Assembly (NCBI GenBank): GCA_024233215.1 | Contig: JACKPW010000015.1 | Span: 62,001 to 126,000 of the forward strand | Direction: 5' to 3' | Origin: Verrucomicrobiales bacterium | GTDB lineage: Bacteria > Verrucomicrobiota > Verrucomicrobiia > Limisphaerales > J093 | DNA: 64,000 nucleotides | Shown here: in pieces, positions 54,014 through 62,927 of the stretch | How the letters are laid out: each line of letters starts with the position of its first letter | How positions within the stretch are numbered: position 1 is the stretch's first letter | Program-made: the position numbers and the translations under genes | The notes under the pieces: model-generated | Databases searched by the model: none | Told to the model about the DNA's origin: nothing | The model's input: only the letters and a program-made list of their open reading frames with translations

Positions 54014-54236
54014 AGCAGACCCGACGAGTCCGGTCCGGGGTGATCGCACTCGATCCCCGTTCGCGGCGGCTTCCACAGCGCATGGCATCGCTTCAAGAAG
54101 ACCGGGATCGCGAAACCGAACCTGCTGCAGTTGATGGATCGGATGGATACCAGAGCGGGGGGATGCCTTGCCGTCTGGCGATCAGCCCACCGTCACCGGA
54201 CAGTGACGTCGCCAGCCCCGTCGATGACCGGCTTAC

Positions 54237-54418
54237 AAGCCATAACGACTCGGCAGGAACCACGAATCAACACGAATCAACACGAATGGGAGGGCACTGC
54301 GACGGCAGGCAGGGTTCGCCCTCCGTCACTACCGGGTGGCTCCCAGTCATCGGTCCTGCCGGCCCTGAAAACTGCAGTCTTATTCGTGTGGATTGGTGTC
54401 CATTCGCGGTTGGACTGC
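54237..54418 (+). repeat. CACGAAT-type inverted-arm intergenic element (copy D)
   Basis: The leader AAGCCATAACGACTCGGCAG at 54237-54256 is followed by arm units AACCACGAAT, CAACACGAAT and CAACACGAAT (to 54288). The right arm at 54380-54414 carries TTATTCGTGTGG, TTGGTGTCC and ATTCGCGGTTGGACTG. The inner border (CACGAATGGGAGGGCA) and a CCGGGTGGC stretch are shared with copy E. It lies in the 544-bp gap before mutS. No gene was seen in the rest of that gap. Confidence 0.85.
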
Positions 54419-54557
54419 CTGTAGACGGCCTATTCTGGCTCTCGCGTCGTCCGCGGATTTGACGGGACGTCGTCATTGCCCCCTTACGGTTGAGGGTCCC
54501 GGCGTGGAGGGAGGGTAACCCGCAAATTGCTTTGCGCCGGGGGAGCTTTCTTTCACC

Positions 54558-57191
54558 ATGCCCCACCGCATGGCGTCACCGGGCAAGAGCAAGAGCGGGG
54601 GCAACCTCACTCCGATGATGGCGCAGTATCGCCGGATCAAGGGCGAGCTGCCGCCTGGCACGCTGTTGCTGTTCCGGTTGGGGGATTTCTACGAGATGTT
54701 CCTGGACGACGCCAAGATCGGCGCCGCCCTTCTCAACGTCGCCCTGACCAAGCGCGGCGACCTGCCGATGTGCGGCATCCCCTACCACGCCGCCAACGGT
54801 TACATTGGCCGGTTGCTCAAGGCCGGCCGGCGCGTGGCGGTGTGTGACCAGGTGGAGGACGCCAAACCCGGCAAGCTCGTCAAGCGCGAGGTCACGCAGA
54901 TCCTCAGTCCGGGCGCTCATTTTGATGAACGGATGCTCGCCGCGGAGCGGAACAACTACCTCGCTGCCATCGCGGCCGGTGGATCGACCTATGGCATCGC
55001 GGTCGCCGATCTGACCACCGGGGAGTTGAAGGCAACGGAAGTCAAGGGCGAGCCGGCGTTGTTGTCGGAGTTGGAACGACTGCGACCGGCCGAACTGATT
55101 CTGCCATCGGAGGCGGCGGAGCTGCGGCATCTGGTGCAGCCGGCCTTCAGCCTCATGAACGATTATGAGGACTGGGTGTTTGCGGCCGACAACGCGCGGT
55201 TCACGCTGCGGGACCACTTCAAGGTCGGCACGCTGGACGGCTACGGACTGAAGGGGCGTTCCGCGGCCATCGGCGCGGCGGGGGCGGTGCTGCACTACCT
55301 GATGCACGAACTGCGACGGGAGGTGAACCACATCACTGGTGTGGCCTTCTATGAGACCAGCGAGTTCCTGATCCTGGATCCCACCACCCTCCGGAATCTG
55401 GAGGTGCTGCAGCCGCTCCATCGCGACGCACCGCGAAATGCCTGTCTCTATGGTGCCCTGAACCGGACCGTCACGCCGATGGGGGCCCGCCGCCTGCGGG
55501 ACTGGTTGTCACAACCGCTTTCGGCGGCGGAACCGATCCGGCGCCGGCAGGGCGCGGTGGAAACCTGGTTGGCGAACACGGCGGCCCTGGACACGTTCCG
55601 GGCGGCCCTGACGGAGGTGCGCGACCTGGAACGAACCCTGGGCCGGCTGAGTGCCGGGACGGGAAACGCCCGGGATCTCCTGGCCTTGCGGGTGGCCTTG
55701 GAACAGGTGCCGGCGTTGCAGGCCCTCCTGGCGGATCTCACCCCGGCGGCGGAGGCGGTTCGCGAAGCCTGGTTTGGTGACGATGGTGAACCCTCCATTG
55801 AGGAACCGGCGGAGGTGGCCGCGACCCCGCCGGTCGGCTCCGGCCCCTTGCTCGTGGAGTTGTGCGGACGGCTGATGCCGTTGCCGGAAGTGGTGGACCT
55901 GTTGGCCCGCGCCATTACGGACGAACCGCCCGCCATCCTGCGCGACGGGGGAGTGATTCGTGACGGCTACGATCCGGGGCTGGATGAACTCCGGTCGGCC
56001 TCACGCGAAGGGAAGGACTGGATCGCCCGGCTGCAGCAGCAGGAGATTGAGCGGACCGGAATCCCGTCGCTCAAGGTCCGGTTCAATTCCGTGTTCGGCT
56101 ACTACATCGAGGTGACCCGGGCGAATTTGGACAAGGTGCCGGAGGATTACGTCCGCAAACAGACCATCGCCAACGGCGAACGCTACATCACGCCGGCGTT
56201 GAAGGAGATGGAGGCGAAGATTCTGGGGGCCCAGGAGCGGGGGGTGAAGCTGGAATACGAGCTCTTCCAACGGGTGCGCGAGGAGGTGTTGTCGCAGCTC
56301 GCCTCGATCCAGCAGACCGCGAGGACCCTGGGCGAACTCGACGTCTTGACCGGTTTTGCCGAAACGGCGCGATTGCACGATTACTGCCGGCCCGAGGTGG
56401 GGGAGGACGGGCGGATTGAGATTCGGGACGGACGGCATCCGGTGATCGAACAGGTGCTGGTGGAGGAGCGCTTCGTGCCGAACGACACCCACCTGAACGG
56501 CGCCGATCAGCAGGTGATGTTGATCACCGGACCGAACATGGCCGGCAAGAGCACCTACATCCGACAGGCCGCCCTGCTGGCTCTCCTGGCCCACACCGGG
56601 AGCTTCGTGCCCGCCGCCTCGGCCCGGATCGATTTGCTCGATCGCATCTTTACGCGCATCGGAGCCAGTGACGATCTCTCCCGCGGGCAATCGACCTTCA
56701 TGGTCGAGATGAGCGAGACGGCGAACATCCTGAACAACGCCACGCGGCACAGCCTGGTGATTTTGGATGAGGTGGGGCGGGGCACGAGCACTTTCGACGG
56801 TCTGAGCCTGGCGTGGAGCATCGTGGAGCATTTGCACAACCAGGTCGGGGCTCTCACCCTCTTCGCGACGCACTACCATGAACTCACGGAACTGGCCGGC
56901 AAACTCGGGCGCGTGAAGAACTTCAACGTGGCGGTACGCGAGTGGAACGACCAGATCGTCTTCCTGCACAAGATTGTGGAGGGCGGTGCCGACAAGAGCT
57001 ACGGCATCCAGGTGGCCCGGTTGGCCGGGGTGCCCAAGGCGGTGGTGGACCGGGCCAAGGTGATCCTCGGGAACCTGGAGGAATCGGAACTGACACCGGA
57101 AGGGAACGTGCGTCGGCGCCGCAAGCATCGGGCCGAGCGCGAAACCCTGCAGGAGCTGGAGCCGCCGCCGCAATTGGACTTGTTCGGGTAA
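54558..57191 (+). CDS. mutS: DNA mismatch repair protein MutS
   Basis: 877 residues, the usual MutS length. The mismatch-binding N-domain has LLFRLGDFYEMFLDDAK near 36-52 (the F-x-E wedge is FYE). CGIPYHAANGYIGRLLKAG and the clamp/lever domain region follow. The ATPase has Walker A GPNMAGKSTYIRQAALLALL near 658-677, DDLSRGQSTFMVEMSETANI, Walker B LVILDEVGRGTSTFDGLSLA and FATHYHEL. It finds mismatches and recruits MutL. The ATG at 54558 has GGGGGAGC about 16 nt upstream, rather far, and another in-frame ATG at 54570 could be used. It appears single; mutL is not in the window. Confidence 0.97.
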   Translation: MPHRMASPGKSKSGGNLTPMMAQYRRIKGELPPGTLLLFRLGDFYEMFLDDAKIGAALLNVALTKRGDLPMCGIPYHAANGYIGRLLKAGRRVAVCDQVEDAKPGKLVKREVTQILSPGAHFDERMLAAERNNYLAAIAAGGSTYGIAVADLTTGELKATEVKGEPALLSELERLRPAELILPSEAAELRHLVQPAFSLMNDYEDWVFAADNARFTLRDHFKVGTLDGYGLKGRSAAIGAAGAVLHYLMHELRREVNHITGVAFYETSEFLILDPTTLRNLEVLQPLHRDAPRNACLYGALNRTVTPMGARRLRDWLSQPLSAAEPIRRRQGAVETWLANTAALDTFRAALTEVRDLERTLGRLSAGTGNARDLLALRVALEQVPALQALLADLTPAAEAVREAWFGDDGEPSIEEPAEVAATPPVGSGPLLVELCGRLMPLPEVVDLLARAITDEPPAILRDGGVIRDGYDPGLDELRSASREGKDWIARLQQQEIERTGIPSLKVRFNSVFGYYIEVTRANLDKVPEDYVRKQTIANGERYITPALKEMEAKILGAQERGVKLEYELFQRVREEVLSQLASIQQTARTLGELDVLTGFAETARLHDYCRPEVGEDGRIEIRDGRHPVIEQVLVEERFVPNDTHLNGADQQVMLITGPNMAGKSTYIRQAALLALLAHTGSFVPAASARIDLLDRIFTRIGASDDLSRGQSTFMVEMSETANILNNATRHSLVILDEVGRGTSTFDGLSLAWSIVEHLHNQVGALTLFATHYHELTELAGKLGRVKNFNVAVREWNDQIVFLHKIVEGGADKSYGIQVARLAGVPKAVVDRAKVILGNLEESELTPEGNVRRRRKHRAERETLQELEPPPQLDLFG

Positions 57192-57199
57192 CGGAATAC

Positions 57200-57384
57200 C
57201 TCAGCCGTAACGATTTAGTGGAGAACCACGAATCCACCCGAATCGACACGAATGGGAGGGCATTCCGAGGGCCGCCAGGTCGCGGCTTCCGCCAGCGCCG
57301 GGTGGCCTCCACGCAGCGTTCCCACCGTTCTTGAGAACCGCGTTCTCACTCTCCTGCACTGCTGTCGGTTCGTGGTTGAACTGC
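57200..57384 (+). repeat. CACGAAT-type inverted-arm intergenic element (copy E)
   Basis: The leader CTCAGCCGTAACGATTTAGT at 57200 begins 8 bp after the mutS stop. The left arm units are AACCACGAAT, CCACCCGAAT and CGACACGAAT. The interior starts GGGAGGGCATTCCGAGGG and contains CCGGGTGGC as in copy D. The right arm is reduced to TTCGTGGTTGAACTGC at 57369-57384. Confidence 0.85.
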
Positions 57385-57395
57385 ATGGGAACGAC

Positions 57396-57466
57396 TGAGC
57401 CTGGTAAGAGCAGTTGAACCGCAGATACACGCAGATAGACACGGATTTCCAAGGACTTGCCGAAAC
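57396..57466 (+). repeat. Half copy of CGCAGAT-type element (copy F)
   Basis: TGAGCCTGGTAAGAGCAGTT at 57396, then GAACCGCAGATACACGCAGA, TAGACACGGAT and TTCCAAGGACTT. This is the same as the leader end of copy G in opposite orientation. The matching second arm is not found before the PEP-CTERM gene, so the copy is truncated. The remaining sequence to 57739 (about 270 bp) shows no gene; it must hold the promoter of the PEP-CTERM gene. Confidence 0.75.
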
Positions 57467-57739
57467 GCTCCTTCTCCCCGTTGGTGAGCGCATCCGACCA
57501 CCGCTGAGGTCTCAGGTTGACCGTGCTCCTGGCGGTGACATGTCCGGGTTTGGGCACGGCGGAGGCTGTCGTCGCGAGTTGTTGTTCAAGCTTGACCGGC
57601 AGGCGGTTATGAAGTATGAAAGCCGGCATTGCATTTGTCCGGCTCCCGCAGGGCAAGGGACTTTGGAGGGGATGTCCGGACGAGTGCCAGGCGGTTTTGA
57701 CCAAGAGCGAAGTTTCACTGACAACCTTATCTCCGGCAT

Positions 57740-58450
57740 ATGCAGCAACTGAAACCACGGAATCGCAGTCGGATCACGCCCAGGGCCTTTGCCGCGTTGG
57801 CCGCGGTGTTGGGCATTGGAATGGCGCAGGCGGGATACCTCATCGAGATCGATACCGATGCCGCTGATGACGGCATCCTGACCTACAATTCTCATTTCAG
57901 CTTCGGTGGGGACACCACCGCGGCGTCGCAGAGCAGTCCCAGTCCTGCGTTCGGTATGACCGGTGGCGACAGTATTTTCGGCGGGGATGCGGTGTCCGGG
58001 CCGGATACCTATATCTACACCTACGATCCGGGCACGGACGCTGACAACCTGGTGATCCCGCTCGGGACCGACCTGGGGCTCGACCTGGTTGCCAGCGGCA
58101 TCACGGGAGGTGCTCCCGGTCTCTATGCGGTGTTCACCACCTGGCCGAGCACGGCAAACGTGACCGGCGGGTTGACGACGTTTACCGTGGATACCGAGGG
58201 GGACACGTTCTCCGTCAGCCTGGACCAGAACGGCAAGGGCAGCGAGTGGTACAAGCTCGGCGAGATCTACTGGAATGGCGGCTCCACTCCCATCACCGTG
58301 ACCCAGGAGTCGGGTGCCAATACCTTTGTCTCCATGCGGGCGGCAGGTGTGCTCTTCGAGCCTGTCGCCGTGCCTGAACCGTCCAGTTTCGCCTTGGGCG
58401 TGTTGGGGGCACTGGCGCTGGGAGTGGGATCCCGCAGGCGCCGCCGGTAG
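57740..58450 (+). CDS. PEP-CTERM sorted exported protein
   Basis: 236 residues. The signal peptide (RAFAALAAVLGIGMAQAG) is preceded by a basic stretch. The mature part is Gly/Thr/Ser/Asp-rich without recognised domain. The C-terminus is a full PEP-CTERM signal: VPEPSSFALGVLGALALGVG followed by SRRRRR, which is recognised by an exosortase and removed on export to the surface or extracellular matrix. Such proteins are numerous in Verrucomicrobiota. A terminator follows 37 bp after the stop, so this is a single-gene unit. The ATG at 57740 lacks a strong Shine-Dalgarno sequence. Confidence 0.9.
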   Translation: MQQLKPRNRSRITPRAFAALAAVLGIGMAQAGYLIEIDTDAADDGILTYNSHFSFGGDTTAASQSSPSPAFGMTGGDSIFGGDAVSGPDTYIYTYDPGTDADNLVIPLGTDLGLDLVASGITGGAPGLYAVFTTWPSTANVTGGLTTFTVDTEGDTFSVSLDQNGKGSEWYKLGEIYWNGGSTPITVTQESGANTFVSMRAAGVLFEPVAVPEPSSFALGVLGALALGVGSRRRRR

Positions 58451-58486
58451 TTGCTGCGCTGCTCCGGCAGCAATCACATCACTCAC

Positions 58487-58520
58487 GCACCCGGGCCTCT
58501 TGGGTCCGGGTGCCGTCTTT
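58487..58520 (+). terminator. Rho-independent terminator after PEP-CTERM gene
   Basis: GCACCCGG at 58487-58494 pairs with CCGGGTGC at 58506-58513 across an 11-nt loop that can pair further, and is followed by CGTCTTTTC. Confidence 0.8.
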
Positions 58521-58569
58521 TCGGGGCGTTCCGTTCTTCGGGCGGGTGCTTTCGCGTTCGCCGCACAGC

Positions 58570-58734
58570 CTTCATTCCGGAAACCGCAGATCAACGCGGA
58601 TCAACGCAGACAAGTCCTTCGGCCTGATCGCCCGATCTCCCATGGGTGTCTTCCCCACCGGGTGGCACGGGATGATTCAGTTGGTCTTCGGGGATGTGCG
58701 TCCATCCACGTTCCAACGGCTCTTTCGAGGTTCA
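58570..58734 (-). repeat. CGCAGAT-type inverted-arm intergenic element (copy H)
   Basis: One end has GGAAACCGCAGATCAACGCG followed by GATCAACGCAGACAAGTCCT and TCGGCCTGATCG, closely matching copy G. The other end, read on the minus strand, is TGAACCTCGAAAGAGCCGTT then GGAACGTGGATGGACGCACA, a decayed version of the leader arm of copies F and G. It sits between the PEP-CTERM terminator and the converging ADP-ribosylglycohydrolase-like gene. Nothing else was recognised in this 373-bp gap. Confidence 0.8.
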
Positions 58735-58823
58735 TGCGATACCCGGACACCGGAGGTTGAGTTGTGACTCGTGGAACTCGTCCCTCCGACCGGTCCTACG
58801 ACGGGTCGATCGGTTGATCTCGG

Positions 58824-60503
58824 TTATTCCGACTGGATCTTGATCTCCGCCCAATACGCGGCTTCGTAGCTCCAACCGGTCGGCTGATTGACCAGTTCCA
58901 ACGTCACGCTCCTTCCCGCGAACTCGCTCAGGTCGATCTCCTGCTCCAGCCAGTGGCCGTCGGTGCAGGTGGTGGCGTTGACCGATTGGCGCCGGAGTTC
59001 CCGGTCGTTGGCCCGCACCCGCAGCTCGAAGTCACCCTGCGGATCATGCCCGACCACGAGGTGCAATCGTGTTTTCCGTCCTGCCGGAACTTCGACCGTC
59101 CGGTTGAGGACACAGCCGGTTTGCTGATCGAGCGGGTGAACGCACAACACGTTCCGCCGGCCATCCCACTCCTCGCGCAGGCCGGGATTCATGTCCGGGC
59201 CGCAGTCGGCGACTTTCCAGCCGGGGAACAGCTTCGCCGCGGCGCGGTTGACCGCCTCGGGAGTCGTGCCGAACTTGATCCGGTTCATCTCTTCGGGGCT
59301 GAAGCGGCTGCCCGCGATGGGGCCCGGGGCCCAGCTGAGTTCCAGTTTCGAGGGCTTCGGTTCCACGACCGGAATCACAAACACCTCCTCGCCGTTCGCA
59401 GCCCGTTCGATGCGCCCCCCGTGTCGGACGACGAACTGCCGGGCCAACTTCTCGCAAACGTCCAGCAGTCGGGGGAAGTTGTAGGCGGTGTGGCTGAACT
59501 CGCGGTCCTCGTCCAGGCCGGTGTTGAACCGGGCGGGTAGGGCGGCATACCCAATGGTGGTGAAAAGGACGCCGGCCGAACTCGATGGATTGCAGTCCGA
59601 ATCCATGCCGGAGCGACAGGAGACCAGGATGGTCCGGTCAAGGTCGCGATTGCCGTACAGCAGGCCCAGCAGCACATAGGCGCCATTGATCTTGCAGTCG
59701 ATTCCCCCGTTCGATGCCTGCTGATACTCGGGATTCTCGCGGTATTTCTTCTGGCACAGCCGCCAGGTCTGCTCCCAATCCACAGGGTCCGCCTGGTGCC
59801 ACGCCAGGAGGTCCCGCACCATTTCGGCATACTGACTCTCTGCGGGAATCGCCTTCAGACCCGCGCGCACGATCTCTACTGGATCGCTCTCGAAGAACGC
59901 CTCGGCATACATTGCCCCCATGAACTGCCCGGCGTACATGCCGTCGCCGTAGTTCATCAATCGACCGAACTTTTCCCCGAGATCGATGGCCGCCTGCGGC
60001 AAGCCGGGGGCGATCAGGCCGGAGTAATCCGCCTCGATCTGGTAATCGATGTCGTTCGGGCAGCGGGTGAATTGCGGATGACTCGAGTCCGGGGGCGCGA
60101 TGCCGCGACGCAGGTTTCGCCGGCCATTGTCGTTTGCGCACCAGAGCGGGTAACCGCTGTTGGCAAAGTCGATGCCCGCCTGACGGATGTTGACATCGAT
60201 GCCGTGTTCCTCCAGCGACCGCAGGAACGTCATCTCCACGTAGAGATCGTCCTGGCCGAAAGCGTGGTTGATCATCTCCGGTTTCCATTGCGGCATGCGG
60301 TCGGCCGGGATGATCTGGTCCTTCCACTTGAACTCGGTCGGCGCGCCCCAGGCGACGCCGGCGATCTGGCCGATCCAGCCGCCCTTCATCTTGTCGCGGT
60401 ATTCCTTCACCGGCAGCCGTCGCCACGCGTCGGCGGCGTGTGAGTGGGACGAACCGCCAACCACGCAGGCCAGCAACAGAGCGGAGCAGAGACGGGTTTT
60501 CAT
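58824..60503 (-). CDS. Exported ADP-ribosylglycohydrolase-like protein
   Basis: 559 residues from the ATG at 60503, chosen because a signal peptide (LCSALLLACVVGGSSHSHA) follows; the in-frame upstream part is antisense to the end of the next gene. The ADP-ribosylglycohydrolase (ARH) fold is indicated by KMKGGWIGQIAGVAWGAPTE near residue 40, GQDDLYVEM, FGRLMNYGDGMYAGQFMGAM and the metal motif SGMDSDCNPSSSAGVL near 300. A C-terminal beta domain (about 440-559) resembles a carbohydrate-binding module. Exported ARH-like proteins are common in polysaccharide loci of Verrucomicrobiota and Planctomycetota, where the substrate is more likely a glycan than ADP-ribose. It follows a GH2 gene by 10 bp. 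Confidence 0.85.
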   Translation of the reverse strand: MKTRLCSALLLACVVGGSSHSHAADAWRRLPVKEYRDKMKGGWIGQIAGVAWGAPTEFKWKDQIIPADRMPQWKPEMINHAFGQDDLYVEMTFLRSLEEHGIDVNIRQAGIDFANSGYPLWCANDNGRRNLRRGIAPPDSSHPQFTRCPNDIDYQIEADYSGLIAPGLPQAAIDLGEKFGRLMNYGDGMYAGQFMGAMYAEAFFESDPVEIVRAGLKAIPAESQYAEMVRDLLAWHQADPVDWEQTWRLCQKKYRENPEYQQASNGGIDCKINGAYVLLGLLYGNRDLDRTILVSCRSGMDSDCNPSSSAGVLFTTIGYAALPARFNTGLDEDREFSHTAYNFPRLLDVCEKLARQFVVRHGGRIERAANGEEVFVIPVVEPKPSKLELSWAPGPIAGSRFSPEEMNRIKFGTTPEAVNRAAAKLFPGWKVADCGPDMNPGLREEWDGRRNVLCVHPLDQQTGCVLNRTVEVPAGRKTRLHLVVGHDPQGDFELRVRANDRELRRQSVNATTCTDGHWLEQEIDLSEFAGRSVTLELVNQPTGWSYEAAYWAEIKIQSE

Positions 60504-60513
60504 GAGCCGCAGG

Positions 60514-62805
60514 CTATCGACGACGCGTGGCCGCGCAAGCCCCATTGTGCGCCGGGAATTCCGTGGCGAGGGCACGATTCGCTCCGTAACGGTCCGCAAC
60601 GCGAAACACGACGCGGGTGGCATCGACCCCGTCCGCAAGCAACCCCGGGTCGTCCACCTCCACGATCAGTTGGTCCCCGGCGGGATCGGAGGAGAAGGAA
60701 CGCGACATCACCTTGCGACCGCCCACATAGCCCTCGATGCGCAACTCCGGATGGCCGGTGCCGGTCGGCTCGATGTCCAGATCCACGAAGAACGGGGCAT
60801 GCTTCAGGTGCGGGTAGTGGGTCGTGTCCGGTTCCAGGCTGGCGTGGGGCTGGTTGTCGATGAAGACCTGCAGTCGGTCGCAGTTCGAGAAGATGGCGGC
60901 GTGTTTGCCTGGGCCGCGCGGGGTCTGGTCACCGAAGTCCCAATAGAAGTTCGGCTCGATGACCAGCCGGACTGCGGGATCGCCCTGGGCGAGGTAGAAT
61001 GATGCCCCCAGTTTGGGCACGCGGAAGACGTCGGCCACGCCGGGGTGCTTGAGGGTTTGGATGGCGTTGACGGGACTGCCGTATTCGAAGCCGCACCACG
61101 CGATCACACCGCAGATTCGGGGATACGCCGCCGCCTTGCTGTGGGCCTGGGCATGGCGCAACGCCTGCAGTTCCTGCGCCTTGATGTCACCGGCGCGCCG
61201 GTAGTAGCTGTCGAAGCGCTTGCCGGTCTCGTAGTTGAACTGTCCGACCGCCTCGGCCAACAGATAGGGAACCCCCGGCGTGGGGGGCAGGATGCCCACC
61301 GTCCCGTCGGGCGCCGCATGGTAGTCGTCGAAGGCGAAGACATCCTCGTGCCAGTTCGTCTCCCAATCTTCCCGGCTGCCGGGCGTCATCGATCCGGAAG
61401 TCGGCCGCGTGTCATCGAGCGATCTGGCCACGGCCCGGGTTCGGTCATACAACTCGACGTCGTTGACGGATTCGTTGGCCCGCGTACCCCAGATGACAAT
61501 CGACGGCCGGTTCCGGTCACGCAGGATCATGTCGCGGGTGTCCCGGACGAGCAGGTCCTTCCAGGCGTCGTTGCCCAGGTAGCCCCAGCCCGGCACCTCC
61601 TCCCACACCAGCAAGCCGAGCTCATCGCACGCGTCAAGAAAGGCCGGCGACTGCGGGTAGTGCGAGCAGCGGACGAAGTTGCAGTGCAAGTCGTGTTTCA
61701 GAATCTCCGCGTCGCGACGCATCACGCGCGGGGGCATGGCATAGCCCACGTAGGGATAAAGCTCGTGCCGGTTCAGCCCAAAGATCTGGAGCCGGCGCCC
61801 GTTCAGATGGAACCCGTCGAGTTCGAAGCGCGCCTCGCGGAAGCCGATGCGGGTCTCGTGACCATGCACGGGCTTGCCGTCGATCAACAGCGTCGTCACC
61901 ACCCGGTAGAGGTGTGGGGTGTCGACGTCCCAGAGCTTGACCGCCTCCAAGTCGGAAAGCGTCAGGGTTAACGGAGTGGGTCCGGTTTTCGTCAACTCGA
62001 TGGGGGTCTGCACGCGGGAGACGGGCCGTCTCCCTGCCAGGAGTTCGACCCTGAGTTCCGCCGATGCGGCAGGCTGCAGGGCCGCGTCCAGGGTGCAGTG
62101 CACCTCGAGTTTGCGGTCGTCGCTGAGAACGTCCACCGGCCTGGCGAAGACATCGCTGATGAACAAGGGCGGCACGGCGCGCAACCGGACCGATCGATGG
62201 ATGCCGCCCGGTTCCAGGTAGTCGATGCGTTGCGGCCCCTTTTCCGAACCCTGCGGAGGCACGTTGCTCCAGCGGGAATCAACGGCCACCGCCAGGAGGT
62301 TTTCACCCTCGCGAATCCAGTCGGTGATCTCGTGTTGGAAGGGGAGGTAACCCCCAAGGTGTTTTGGCAACTTGTGTCCGTTGATGACCGGTTCCGCTCC
62401 GACCATTGCGCCGTCGAACTCAATAAAGACCCGACAGCCTGCGAATGCGGCCGGCAGGTCAAAACGCCGCCGGTAGCACCACACGTCCTGCCAGCTCTTC
62501 CAGTCCCAGTCGTGCCAGGAGAGGGCTGTCACGCAATGGGGCAACGTGACCCGGGCGAAGCGGGAATCGTCGAAATCCGGAGCCAGGGCTCCCGGTTCGA
62601 GCCGGCCTCCGAACCGCCAGTCCTGGTCGAGCGCCAGGACGTGGCACGCCGGACCGCGGTTGCCGTTCCCCAGGCGACCCGGGGTGCTGCGGCAACCGAC
62701 GAGGGGCAGGGCGGCCAGGGTTGAGGCCCCGACGACACAGTCCCGCACAAAGCTGCGGCGGGAGATTTCCCTGGGGGCGGATAGATGAACCTCGGACGAT
62801 GTCAT
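60514..62805 (-). CDS. Tat-exported GH2-family glycoside hydrolase (lipoprotein)
   Basis: 763 residues. The N-terminus has a twin-arginine motif (ISRRSFVRDCV) and a lipobox-like LPLVGC near residue 33-38. The GH2 domains are all visible: jelly-roll (about 50-215) with WCYRRRFDLPAAFAG and VINGHKLPKHLGGY; Ig-like (about 220-330); and TIM barrel (about 335-610). The barrel has GLNRHELYPYVGY, the acid/base Glu in WGTRANESVNDVELYD near 442 and the nucleophile Glu in LLAEAVGQFNYETG near 517. An extra C-terminal beta domain follows. Likely activities are beta-galactosidase, beta-glucuronidase or beta-mannosidase; not decided. It forms an operon with the ARH-like gene. Confidence 0.9.
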   Translation of the reverse strand: MTSSEVHLSAPREISRRSFVRDCVVGASTLAALPLVGCRSTPGRLGNGNRGPACHVLALDQDWRFGGRLEPGALAPDFDDSRFARVTLPHCVTALSWHDWDWKSWQDVWCYRRRFDLPAAFAGCRVFIEFDGAMVGAEPVINGHKLPKHLGGYLPFQHEITDWIREGENLLAVAVDSRWSNVPPQGSEKGPQRIDYLEPGGIHRSVRLRAVPPLFISDVFARPVDVLSDDRKLEVHCTLDAALQPAASAELRVELLAGRRPVSRVQTPIELTKTGPTPLTLTLSDLEAVKLWDVDTPHLYRVVTTLLIDGKPVHGHETRIGFREARFELDGFHLNGRRLQIFGLNRHELYPYVGYAMPPRVMRRDAEILKHDLHCNFVRCSHYPQSPAFLDACDELGLLVWEEVPGWGYLGNDAWKDLLVRDTRDMILRDRNRPSIVIWGTRANESVNDVELYDRTRAVARSLDDTRPTSGSMTPGSREDWETNWHEDVFAFDDYHAAPDGTVGILPPTPGVPYLLAEAVGQFNYETGKRFDSYYRRAGDIKAQELQALRHAQAHSKAAAYPRICGVIAWCGFEYGSPVNAIQTLKHPGVADVFRVPKLGASFYLAQGDPAVRLVIEPNFYWDFGDQTPRGPGKHAAIFSNCDRLQVFIDNQPHASLEPDTTHYPHLKHAPFFVDLDIEPTGTGHPELRIEGYVGGRKVMSRSFSSDPAGDQLIVEVDDPGLLADGVDATRVVFRVADRYGANRALATEFPAHNGACAATRRR

Positions 62806-62927
62806 GTGCCGGCGAGATTACGCTCCCGGGTGTCGATGAACCAGCCGCGACGGTGCACTACGGCGACGGGATTGGACGGCTCAGGTGGCTTGACAGGGGG
62901 GCGCGGTCGGACGAGAACGGGTTCGCA

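Noticed and set aside
54085..54236. Possible remnant of a coding region before mutS (reads like WHRFKKTGIAKPNLLQL in one frame)
   Set aside because: The stretch is short, has no recognised family and runs into the repeat; not enough to call a pseudogene.
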